The notes under the pieces: model-generated
What the model was told of the DNA's origin: nothing
The model's input: only the letters and a program-made list of their open reading frames with translations
Database searches by the model: none
Assembly (NCBI GenBank): GCA_964552325.1
Contig: CAZKHA010000010.1
Coordinates: 1 to 42,622 of the forward strand
DNA length: 42,622 nt
Source: CAZKCK01 sp964552325
GTDB taxonomy: Bacteria; Bacteroidota; Bacteroidia; Bacteroidales; TTA-H9
Reading direction: 5' to 3'
Shown here: in pieces, positions 35,277 through 42,622 of the stretch
How positions within the stretch are numbered: the first letter of the stretch is position 1
Layout: each line of letters starts with the position of its first letter
Program-made: the position numbers and the translations under genes

Positions 35277-38057
35277 CTAGAAAACGATATTCACAATTTT
35301 CCCGATTACCACTATCACCTTTTTGGGGGTTTTGCCTTCGAGGTAATGTGCCGATTTTTCATTTGCAAGCACCGCATTTTCAACATCTTCTTTGCTCATA
35401 TCGAGCGGTAAACTTAAGTTAAAACGCATTTTGCCGTTAAACGAAACGGGGTAATCGAACGTGGAATCAACCAAATACTTCTCGTCAAGTACGGGGAAGC
35501 TGGCCAAGCTCACGCTTTGCGAATTGCCAAGTAAGTTCCATAATTCTTCGGCCATATGGGGTGCGTACGACGAAATTAATACTGTAAGTGGTTCAAGGAT
35601 AGTTCGTTTATTGCATTTAAGCTCTTGAAGCTCATTGGCGCAAATCATAAAGCTGCTAACGGCCGTATTAAACGAAAACCGCTCGATGTCATCCTGCACT
35701 TTTTTTATGGTACGATGCAGCACTTTTAATTCTGCTTCGGTAGGCTCGGCTTCGCTTACTGACCAGTTGTTGTTTTCGTCGTGAAACAACTTCCAGAATT
35801 TACGGATAAACCTGAAAACACCTTCTATTCCTTTGATGTCCCAGGGCTTAGACTGTTCAAGAGGGCCAAGGAACATTTCATATAAGCGAAGCGTATCGGC
35901 TCCGTACTTTTCAATCAAATCATCAGGGTTTTGGACATTGTACAACGATTTCGACATTTTTTCGACCTCATGACCGCAATGGTATTTTCCGTCTTCTAAA
36001 ATAAATTCGGCATTTGCAAAATCGGTCCGCCAAACCTTAAAGGCCTCTAAGTCTAGCACATCGCCATTCACCATGTTTACATCCACATGCAATGCTTGAT
36101 GTTCATATTTGTCTTTTAACCCGTACGAGACAAAGGTGTTAGTGCCGGTAAGCCTATATACAAAACTTGACCTACCTTGTATCATTCCTTGGTTAATAAG
36201 CTTTTTAAAGGGCTCTTGCTCAATGGCCAATCCAATATCGCACAAGAACTTATTCCAAAAACGGGCATATATAAGGTGACCTGTGGCATGTTCGGCGCCA
36301 CCAATATATAAATCAACATTTTGCCAGTACCGCACGGCTTCTTTGCCAAAATAGCGTTCGGCATTGTGTGGATCCATATAGCGCAGGTAATATGCACTTG
36401 AACCCGCAAAACCAGGCATGGTAGAAGTTTCCAGCGGATAACCTTTATACGTCCAGTTTTTGGCACGTGCCAAGGGAGGTTCGCCCGAGGCTGTTGGGAG
36501 GTAGGAATCCACTTCGGGAAGCTGCAGTGGCAAATCTTCTTCGGGCAAGGTGCAGGCTATGCCATCGCGGTAATAAACCGGAAACGGCTCGCCCCAGTAG
36601 CGTTGGCGGCTGAAGATGGCATCGCGCAGGCGGAAATTAATGGTTCCCTTACCTATGCCTTTTGATTCAACATAGCGGATGGTTTCGGGAATGGCCTGTT
36701 TAACATCCATTCCATTAATGAATCCGCTGTTGACCATATACCCTTCCTTGGCATCGAACGACTCTATCCATGTATCGGTATCGCTGGGCTCTTCGCCATG
36801 GCGGCAAACAACCTGTGTGATGGGCAAATTGAAATGACGGGCAAAAGCAAAATCGCGGCTATCGTGGCCAGGCACGGCCATAATGGCACCCGTTCCATAC
36901 CCCGAAAGCACATAATCGGCAATCCAAATGGGTATTTTAGCGCTCGTTAAGGGATTAATGGCAAATGCGCCCGTAAATACTCCACTAACCTTTTTAACCT
37001 CGGTCATTCGTTCGCGCTCCGAACGGTTTTTGGCCCATGTAACGTATTCGTCAACAGCAGCCTTTTGCTCGGGGGTGGTTATTTGGGCTATTATTTCGTG
37101 CTCAGGAGCCAGAACCATAAAAGTTACACCAAACATGGTATCGGCCCTTGAGGTAAAGATTTCGAGTTGTGCAAGGTGGCCATCAATGGCAAAAAAAGCA
37201 GAACAGCCTTCGCTGCGGCCAATCCAGTTGCGTTGTATTTCCTTTAGCGATTCGCTCCAATCAATGCCATCCAAACCATCCAGCAAGCGTTGAGCATAAG
37301 CGGTAATACGCAGCGCCCATTGTTTCATCAATTTGCGTTCAACCGGATGGCCACCACGCACCGAAAGCCCATTCGTTACTTCGTCGTTGGCTAATACCGT
37401 TCCCAAGTCTGGGCACCAGTTTACCCAGGTATCGGCAAGATAAGCAAGGCGGTAATTCATCAGCATTTCAGCTTGTTCCTTTTCAGAAAAACCATTCCAA
37501 GCCTCGGCAGTAAACTCGGGCTTGCCAGAACAAGCGGCGTTTACAGCAGAAGAGCCATGCGTTGAAAAGACTCCTACAAGTTCAGTTATCAGCCGCGCTT
37601 TTGCCAGTTCGGTATCATACCAATGGTTGAATAATTGGATAAAGGTCCACTGCGTCCATTTGTAATACGCTGGATCGCACGTACGCACTTCGCGATCCCA
37701 ATCGAACGAAAACCCGATTTTATCCATTTGCTCACGGTACCGGGCGATGTTGCGGTTGGTGGTAATTTCGGGATGCGTGCCCGTTTGTATGGCATATTGC
37801 TCGGCAGGTAATCCATAGGCATCGTAACCCATTGGATGTAAAACATTAAAACCTTTTAGGCGTTTGTAACGCGAATAAATATCGGAGGCAATGTACCCGA
37901 GTGGATGCCCAACATGTAAGCCTGCGCCCGAAGGATACGGAAACATATCAAGCACATAATACTTTGGTTTATCTGTTTGATTGCTGGCCTTGAAGGTTTT
38001 TTCGCGGCTCCAGAATTCTTGCCATTTTGGCTCTATCTCCCTGAAATTGTAGTCCAT
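35277..38057 (-). CDS. leuS: Leucine-tRNA ligase
   Basis: 926 residues. It charges tRNA-Leu. The class I HIGH motif is HVGH (48-51) in FPYPSGAGLHVGHPLGY, and KMSKS is at 700-704 in EVEKMSKSLYN. The editing domain (about 230-430) has TSRADTMFGVTFMVLAPEH and GTGAIMAVPGHDSRDFAF. The length agrees with Bacteroidota enzymes, which carry the insert before the editing domain. The ATG at 38057 begins MDYNFREIEPKWQEFW, the expected N-terminus. A weak promoter-like TAATTTCG (complement of 38081-38088) lies before it, with no clear upstream box. Confidence 0.97.
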   Translation of the reverse strand: MDYNFREIEPKWQEFWSREKTFKASNQTDKPKYYVLDMFPYPSGAGLHVGHPLGYIASDIYSRYKRLKGFNVLHPMGYDAYGLPAEQYAIQTGTHPEITTNRNIARYREQMDKIGFSFDWDREVRTCDPAYYKWTQWTFIQLFNHWYDTELAKARLITELVGVFSTHGSSAVNAACSGKPEFTAEAWNGFSEKEQAEMLMNYRLAYLADTWVNWCPDLGTVLANDEVTNGLSVRGGHPVERKLMKQWALRITAYAQRLLDGLDGIDWSESLKEIQRNWIGRSEGCSAFFAIDGHLAQLEIFTSRADTMFGVTFMVLAPEHEIIAQITTPEQKAAVDEYVTWAKNRSERERMTEVKKVSGVFTGAFAINPLTSAKIPIWIADYVLSGYGTGAIMAVPGHDSRDFAFARHFNLPITQVVCRHGEEPSDTDTWIESFDAKEGYMVNSGFINGMDVKQAIPETIRYVESKGIGKGTINFRLRDAIFSRQRYWGEPFPVYYRDGIACTLPEEDLPLQLPEVDSYLPTASGEPPLARAKNWTYKGYPLETSTMPGFAGSSAYYLRYMDPHNAERYFGKEAVRYWQNVDLYIGGAEHATGHLIYARFWNKFLCDIGLAIEQEPFKKLINQGMIQGRSSFVYRLTGTNTFVSYGLKDKYEHQALHVDVNMVNGDVLDLEAFKVWRTDFANAEFILEDGKYHCGHEVEKMSKSLYNVQNPDDLIEKYGADTLRLYEMFLGPLEQSKPWDIKGIEGVFRFIRKFWKLFHDENNNWSVSEAEPTEAELKVLHRTIKKVQDDIERFSFNTAVSSFMICANELQELKCNKRTILEPLTVLISSYAPHMAEELWNLLGNSQSVSLASFPVLDEKYLVDSTFDYPVSFNGKMRFNLSLPLDMSKEDVENAVLANEKSAHYLEGKTPKKVIVVIGKIVNIVF

Positions 38058-38143
38058 GGTAACATAAAAAATTGAGGGTGCGAAATTACGGAATTTTGCT
38101 GAGCGACGAGGGACGAGGGTAAAGGGTGAAAGGTGAAAGGTAC

Positions 38144-38225
38144 AGCTTGCCCAACTGAAGAATGAGGGTGGGGGTGAAGGGTTTTGAAGGCAATTGTAAA
38201 TTGGTAATTGTAAATTGTAAATATT
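38144..38225. repeat. Direct repeat, copy 1
   Basis: 82 bases beginning AGCTTGCCCAAC, matching 38354-38435 at 79 of 82 positions, offset 210. It has a purine-rich half (GAGGGTGGGGGTGAAGGG) and an AT-rich half with ATTGTAAATT in tandem. Its AT-rich half can fold back on 38250-38274 (TTTACAAG...TTTTACAAT). Confidence 0.85.
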
Positions 38226-38353
38226 TGAATACCAATCAACACAGTCCAGATTTACAAGATAATTTTACAATAATCCTTGGTAAATGATTCTCGCTCGATC
38301 ATTGTTCATCTCGCAACTCTCATCACTATTTTTTGGTGAAGGGTAAAAGGTGA

Positions 38354-38435
38354 AGCTTGCCCAACCGAAGAATGAGGGTGGGGGTGAAGGGTTGTGAAGG
38401 CAATTGTAAATTGGTAATTGTAAATTTTAAATATT
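38354..38435. repeat. Direct repeat, copy 2
   Basis: 82 bases with three differences from copy 1 (at 38365, 38394 and 38427 relative to the matching bases). Its AT-rich half can fold back on 38459-38482 (CTTTACAATTTGATAATTAC). The fold-back partner differs in sequence from that of copy 1, but keeps the pairing. Confidence 0.85.
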
Positions 38436-38988
38436 CTAAGACCTAGATTGAAGACCATCTTTACAATTTGATAATTACAACACTCTTCAACAAAGGCCAA
38501 TGGCTCTTGTTGCTTGGTCACCTCCTCGGTAATTTTTACCATATATTGGAACGGTGCGCTGCTTTCGGGGTGCGAGGTGCTGAGTGCTAAGAGTGGGTTA
38601 CTGCGTGCGCTGCACCTTAGCTTCCAAACATGCAAAAACAAGGTCCTGAGCAGATTCTTCCTACTAATTACTACCAACTTCGCCTCCTCTCGGGTTCATC
38701 CCGTCTCCCATTCTCCCCCTCTCCTCGCTCGGCACTCGGCTTTGGTGAAGGGAGGAGGGTCCTACACTGGCTTTGTAACTTTCGCAACAACGAGTGGAGG
38801 GTTTATGACTTTACCCATAAAAAGCTCTAAAACAATTTAGGACGATATTTCTTGTCATCTTTAAAGGAATAGCTAAAACGAATGGTTAAAAATGGAAATG
38901 ATTATGCCGCCAAAACAAAAACCTATACTAATTACAGAATACTGGTTTTATTACACTTAAAACGAATTTGACTCAGATTCAAAAAAAA

Positions 38989-39020
38989 TTTGTTTGTTTA
39001 TTCAATATTTTTATAAATTG
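38989..39020 (+). promoter_or_regulatory. Possible promoter for the first DUF4139 gene
   Basis: TTTG (38989-38992), 21 bases, TAAATTG (39014-39020), an incomplete TAnnTTTG. It lies 48 bases before the ATG at 39069. Confidence 0.35.
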
Positions 39021-39068
39021 CGTGCACAAAGTAGTGCGAAAATCAAGAAACCAATTAATACTATTTTT

Positions 39069-40562
39069 ATGAGACCCAATAATATTTTAGCCTTTATGGT
39101 TGTAATGTTTCTACCGATGTTTTTAACGGCTTCGGTTGTGGATGGAAAAGTGAAAAATTCTGAAATTAAAAAAGTTACGGTATTCCTAAAAGGTGCGCAA
39201 ATACAACGCGAATGCGAAATTGCGGTTCCATCAGGAACTACAGATTTAGTAATCGGTAACCTTTCACCCAAAATTGATGCCGGAAGTTTACAGGCTAAGG
39301 CTAGTGGCGAATTAATGATCTTATCAGTAAAACTCCGCACCAATTTCCTCGAAAAACGCCAAAACACCATCGACCGCAAGGCACTTGACGCAAAAGTAGA
39401 TGCGCTTAATGACCAAATAAGCGAGGCGCGTATGCTAAAAAGCGTTTACGATGGAGAACAAAACCTACTAATTGCCAATCAAACCCTNNNNNNNNNNNNN
39501 NNNNNNNNNNNNNNNNNNNNNNNNNNNNNNNNNNNNNNNNNNNNNNNNNNNNNNNNNNNNNNNNNNNNNNNNNNNNNNNNNNNNNNNACCCTTGATTATT
39601 ACATTCCCGACGCTGCATGGGTTCCTTTTTATGATGCCCGCGTTGAAGAAGTAAACAAACCTGTTGAACTCTCGCGCAAGGCCCAGGTTTCGCAAAACAC
39701 GGGCGAAGACTGGAACAAGGTAAACCTGACCCTTTCATCGGCCAATCCTTTGCTCTCTGGCCGCAAACCAGAACTTGCTACCGAATACCTTAAATACGTT
39801 GAATTTTACAAGCGCAAAAGCAACCTTGTGCTACAAAACGCCTACGGTGATATAGCCGAGGAAACTGTTGCCAACCAAACAGCTACACGCAGCACACAAA
39901 CAACAGCTGGAAGCAACAACAGTTATTCGCCAAACGTTACTTTGGAATCATCCTCCACACGCCGCGATTTTGTTATCAGCGTACCCTATACCATTCCTTC
40001 CGATAATAAAAACTACACGGTTGCCATTGGCGAACTTACTATACAAGCCGAGTATGAATACCAGATAGTTCCAAAAATTGAACCCTCGGCCTTTATAGTG
40101 GCACGCATTACCAACTGGGAAGAATTCGACTTGCTGAGCGGAACGGTAAACCTCTATTTTCAAAAGACCTATATTGGCAAAACCTTCCTGAATATGCAAA
40201 ACGTGGCTGATACGCTCGGGTTCTCGCTAGGGCGCGATCCTTACATTGTTACAACCCGCAAAAACGTGAAAGAATTTACATCGGAAGAAGTGATAGGCTC
40301 TGACAAAAAGGTGATGAAAGCCTGGGAGATTACCGTACGCAACACCAAGCGCACAGCCGTAAACATTGTTCTCGAAGACCAAATACCTGTTTCGCAATCG
40401 CGCGATGTGGAGGTTGACCTGCTTGACAATGGTCAGGGCAAATTCGACGAAAAGACCGGCAAACTTACCTGGAGCTTTAAGTTAGAACCTTCGGGCTCGA
40501 AACAGTTTACCTTTAAGTACAAGGTTAAGTATCCCAAATCGGGTGGTGTATATAGTGAATAA
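39069..40562 (+). CDS. DUF4139 (MuiA-like) exported protein, interrupted by an assembly gap
   Basis: About 497 residues as given, including 34 unknown ones from the 100-N run at 39488-39587. The ATG at 39069 opens a signal peptide (MRPNNILAFMVVMFLPMFLTAS); a longer start at 38994 is less likely. The N-terminal DUF4140-type domain begins VKNSEIKKVTVFLKGAQIQREC, followed by helices that run into the gap. After it comes LDYYIPDAAWVPFYDARVEE, the start of DUF4139, and the C-terminal block FTFKYKVKYPKSGGVYSE. Members are called mucoidy inhibitor A-like; their function is not established, and most are exported. It is followed 30 bases later by a paralogue, so the pair is tandem. Confidence 0.85.
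   Translation: MRPNNILAFMVVMFLPMFLTASVVDGKVKNSEIKKVTVFLKGAQIQRECEIAVPSGTTDLVIGNLSPKIDAGSLQAKASGELMILSVKLRTNFLEKRQNTIDRKALDAKVDALNDQISEARMLKSVYDGEQNLLIANQTXXXXXXXXXXXXXXXXXXXXXXXXXXXXXXXXXXTLDYYIPDAAWVPFYDARVEEVNKPVELSRKAQVSQNTGEDWNKVNLTLSSANPLLSGRKPELATEYLKYVEFYKRKSNLVLQNAYGDIAEETVANQTATRSTQTTAGSNNSYSPNVTLESSSTRRDFVISVPYTIPSDNKNYTVAIGELTIQAEYEYQIVPKIEPSAFIVARITNWEEFDLLSGTVNLYFQKTYIGKTFLNMQNVADTLGFSLGRDPYIVTTRKNVKEFTSEEVIGSDKKVMKAWEITVRNTKRTAVNIVLEDQIPVSQSRDVEVDLLDNGQGKFDEKTGKLTWSFKLEPSGSKQFTFKYKVKYPKSGGVYSE
39488..39587. other. 100-N assembly gap inside a gene
   Basis: A run of exactly 100 N, a common placeholder length. It lies in the coiled-coil part of the first DUF4139 gene. The frame is kept across it by chance or by design. 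Confidence 0.97.
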
Positions 40563-40592
40563 TGAACAGTGGAAGCTAAAAACAAACATGCT

Positions 40593-42622
40593 ATGAAACC
40601 CTTTCATTTATTCATTCTTGGCTTAATCCTGTTGGTTGCCCAAACGCTTAGGGGGCAAGAAACCATAAGCATAAATGCCAGTTCCCTAAAGAAGGTCACG
40701 GTTTATTCGAGCGGGTGCTATATTGAACGCAGCGCCCAATTTAAAGCCCCTGAAGGTGTATCCACCTTGGCCATCAAAGCCCTTTCGCCCGATATTGAAG
40801 AAGGCAGCATACAGGTAAAAGCCGATGGTACCTTCACCATTCTATCGGTTCAAACCCAGCAATTCCATCCAGTTAAAAAAATAAAGCCCAAACAACTTGG
40901 CAGGCTTTTGGCTGAAAAGGATTCGCTCTTGGAACAGCACAAATTACTTGATCCCAAGCTGTTTACCCTGCAAAAAGAAAAAGAGTTTGTTTCGCGTAAC
41001 CGCAAGCTCTCGGGCAAGAAGCGGCAAACCACCCTAAGCGAGCTAAAATTAAACGTTGATTATTACCGCCAACGTATGCTCGAAATTGAAACCGAAACAA
41101 AGCATATCTACAAAACAAAGGAAACGCTTAGCCAGCGCATCCAAGACATAGATGAGCAACTAAACGAAGATGGAAACGCTGACAGCCAAGCCAAACCCGA
41201 GGGTTGGGTGTTGGTTGGCATCTCGGCCAACAATGCAGTGGATGGCAAGCTTACGTTTAGCTATTTTGTGCCCAAGGCAAGCTGGACCCCAGTGTATGAT
41301 TTCAGGATTGAAGAACCTGGCACTCCCATTACCGTTATACAAAAAGCCATGGTTCAACAAAACACCCAAGAAGATTGGAAAGACGTGCACTTGGTGCTAT
41401 CGAGTGGCCGCCCTACTTTATCGGGTGAGAAGCCCGAGCTAAAACCTTTGACTTTGGCGATGGTTGAAGCCAATACCCAAGTTTATGGCTCAAGAAACAT
41501 CAAAACTGGCTATAACAATGCCACAGTTGATCCATCCCAGGGCGGAGTTATTAAAGGCAAGGTTGTAGATAAAAACACAAACGAACCAGTACCCTTTGCC
41601 AATGTGATTTTGGAAAAAGACAATCATCAAATAACCGGAACAACAACTGATTTTGATGGGAACTATACCTTGGGTCCCATATCCACTGGATTCTATACAA
41701 TTAGATGTTCATACGTTGGCTATCAAACTAGTTTTACTACTGACTTACTTGTTGAAACCGGAAGAATCAAATTCAACAACATCAAACTTGATGCTACCGC
41801 TACCTCACTTACTGGGGTGGAAGTAACATCGTATAAGGTGCCAGTAATAGAGCGTGACTATACTGCAACAGGCGCAACTGTTGATTCAAAACAAATTGAA
41901 AAACTGCCCAATCGCAGCGCAAATGCTGTAGCAACAACAGTTGGAGGGGTGTTTTCTTATGATGGCGATAGAAAGCGTGGCGAATCGGGTGAGCCAATGA
42001 CGTTATATATTGATGGCGTTAAAGTTCCGAATAATTCGTACAAATTACCACCAAATCCCAACGAACTAAAATCGGCCACATTGCCAGGCACACCCGAACT
42101 AGTAAAGCGGAATCCAATAGAAATTAGCCGCATTCAACCAATAGGGTCGGCATCAAAGAGCACATCGAACGAAAGAACAGAACTTTTAAATGCCGCAACC
42201 CCCATAACCACCAATTTTGCAGTAGCCTCTTCCATTAATAAAGAGTTTGATATTGATATCCCTTATTCGATACCAGCCGATAACAAAGAATACCAAGTGC
42301 AGGTTGGGCAGTTTGACATGAAGGCAGCTATGCACGTAGAAACCGTTCCCAAGCTTGAGCCAACCGCATTTTTGGTGGCCGCCATCGCAAATTGGGAAAG
42401 CTATGATTTGCTTACAGCCGAAGCCAACTTGTTCGTAAAAGGAACCTTTATTGGCAAAACCAAACTCAACACCGCCGAGGTAAACGACACCCTTATGCTT
42501 TCGGTAGGCCGCGATGCAAGTGTAATAGTTGAAAGGCGAAAGCTGGCTGACAAATCGGGCAAAACCATCTCAGGAAACCACATCATCCAAAACCTTACGT
42601 TTGAAATCAGCCTGCGAAACAC
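40593..42622 (+). CDS. DUF4139 protein with inserted carboxypeptidase-regulatory-like and TonB-plug-like block (partial)
   Basis: Open from the ATG at 40593 to the window end: 676 complete codons, no stop seen, so the C-terminus is missing. The signal peptide is MKPFHLFILGLILLVAQTLRG. Residues about 30-90 are the DUF4140-type domain (KKVTVYSSGCYIERSAQF), 95-195 a charged helical region, and DUF4139 starts about 220 (FSYFVPKASWTPVYDFRIEE). At about 317-525 it is interrupted: first a carboxypeptidase-regulatory-like part (IKGKVVDKNTNEPVPFANVI, TTTDFDGNYTLGPI), then a segment like the start of TonB-receptor plugs (IEKLPNRSANAVATTVGGVF, MTLYIDGVKV). DUF4139 resumes at about 545 (FDIDIPYSIPADNKEYQVQVG). 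No beta-barrel follows the plug-like part. The upstream paralogue lacks this block. The role is unknown; a surface-docking function is inference. Confidence 0.8.
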   Translation, partial: MKPFHLFILGLILLVAQTLRGQETISINASSLKKVTVYSSGCYIERSAQFKAPEGVSTLAIKALSPDIEEGSIQVKADGTFTILSVQTQQFHPVKKIKPKQLGRLLAEKDSLLEQHKLLDPKLFTLQKEKEFVSRNRKLSGKKRQTTLSELKLNVDYYRQRMLEIETETKHIYKTKETLSQRIQDIDEQLNEDGNADSQAKPEGWVLVGISANNAVDGKLTFSYFVPKASWTPVYDFRIEEPGTPITVIQKAMVQQNTQEDWKDVHLVLSSGRPTLSGEKPELKPLTLAMVEANTQVYGSRNIKTGYNNATVDPSQGGVIKGKVVDKNTNEPVPFANVILEKDNHQITGTTTDFDGNYTLGPISTGFYTIRCSYVGYQTSFTTDLLVETGRIKFNNIKLDATATSLTGVEVTSYKVPVIERDYTATGATVDSKQIEKLPNRSANAVATTVGGVFSYDGDRKRGESGEPMTLYIDGVKVPNNSYKLPPNPNELKSATLPGTPELVKRNPIEISRIQPIGSASKSTSNERTELLNAATPITTNFAVASSINKEFDIDIPYSIPADNKEYQVQVGQFDMKAAMHVETVPKLEPTAFLVAAIANWESYDLLTAEANLFVKGTFIGKTKLNTAEVNDTLMLSVGRDASVIVERRKLADKSGKTISGNHIIQNLTFEISLRN

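Larger units (their letters stand above)
38058..39068. other. 1-kb noncoding region with repeats and a pyrimidine-rich tract
   Basis: No gene is supported over 1011 bases; open frames here read purine- or pyrimidine-rich junk and overlap on both strands. It contains the duplicated 82-bp element (38144-38225 and 38354-38435), purine-rich tracts around them (GGTGAAAGGTGAAAGG), a GC-richer stretch 38550-38640, and a pyrimidine-rich tract 38690-38730 that shares TTCTCCCCCTCTC with the window's left edge. The last 100 bases are AT-rich and hold a probable promoter for the DUF4139 gene. Confidence 0.6.

Noticed and set aside
38144..38435. CRISPR array
   Set aside because: Only two copies, 82 bases long and 210 apart, with no cas genes.
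38306..38840. Overlapping open frames on both strands in the 1-kb noncoding region
   Set aside because: They are made of repeats and skewed tracts and show no protein-like composition.

Overview
This window looks like a draft or metagenome-assembled chromosome segment from a Bacteroidota organism, probably near Bacteroidales; I cannot name a genus. Four signs point there: C-terminal type IX secretion (T9SS) sorting domains on four adjacent proteins, a gene set typical of the phylum (S46, M13, M16 and C25 peptidases, MlaE/MlaF, DUF3108, DUF4139), promoters of the TTTG / ~20 bp / TAnnTTTG kind, and moderate-to-low GC. Two runs of N (10 and 100 bases) show the sequence was scaffolded. I see no rRNA, tRNA, CRISPR array, transposase, phage gene or replication origin.

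Layout. 0.4-9.9 kb: an SGNH-hydrolase-like protein, an exported M13 metallopeptidase, a MORN-type membrane protein, a large exported M16 peptidase and gyrB. 9.9-14.8 kb, minus strand: an SRPBCC protein, then an apparent operon read right to left: small lipoprotein, SprT-like metallopeptidase, mannose-1-phosphate guanylyltransferase, S46 dipeptidyl-peptidase. 14.9-16.9 kb: mlaE, mlaF and a CvpA-family gene from a divergent promoter. 17.2-21.1 kb: a conserved hypothetical facing away from a tight thymidine kinase / cyclophilin / cyclophilin / pheS operon. 21.4-32.1 kb: a secreted-protein district with a GDSL lipoprotein, a GloVer-repeat T9SS protein, an Omp28-like T9SS protein and two gingipain-family (C25) T9SS proteins in one operon. 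32.5-38.1 kb: queA, ispD, a DUF3108 protein and leuS. 38.1-39.1 kb: about 1 kb of noncoding DNA with a duplicated 82-bp element. 39.1 kb to the end: two tandem DUF4139 (MuiA-like) proteins, the first crossed by the 100-N gap and the second running off the window.

How the genes fit together. At least six exported peptidases (M13, M16, S46, two C25, plus the thiol-motif Omp28-like protein as an accessory cargo) and two exported cyclophilins suggest a protein- and peptide-degrading lifestyle with an active cell surface. The housekeeping genes (gyrB, pheS, leuS, queA, ispD, tdk) look intact and show the region is core chromosome rather than an island.

The most unusual points are: a carboxypeptidase-regulatory-like plus TonB-plug-like block inserted in the middle of the second DUF4139 protein; an ispD start codon set directly on the T-tract of a terminator hairpin with a promoter -10-type box beside it; a 55-bp GC-rich near-perfect palindrome after pheS; and the duplicated intergenic element upstream of leuS. 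I did not find a clear new defence or mobile system.
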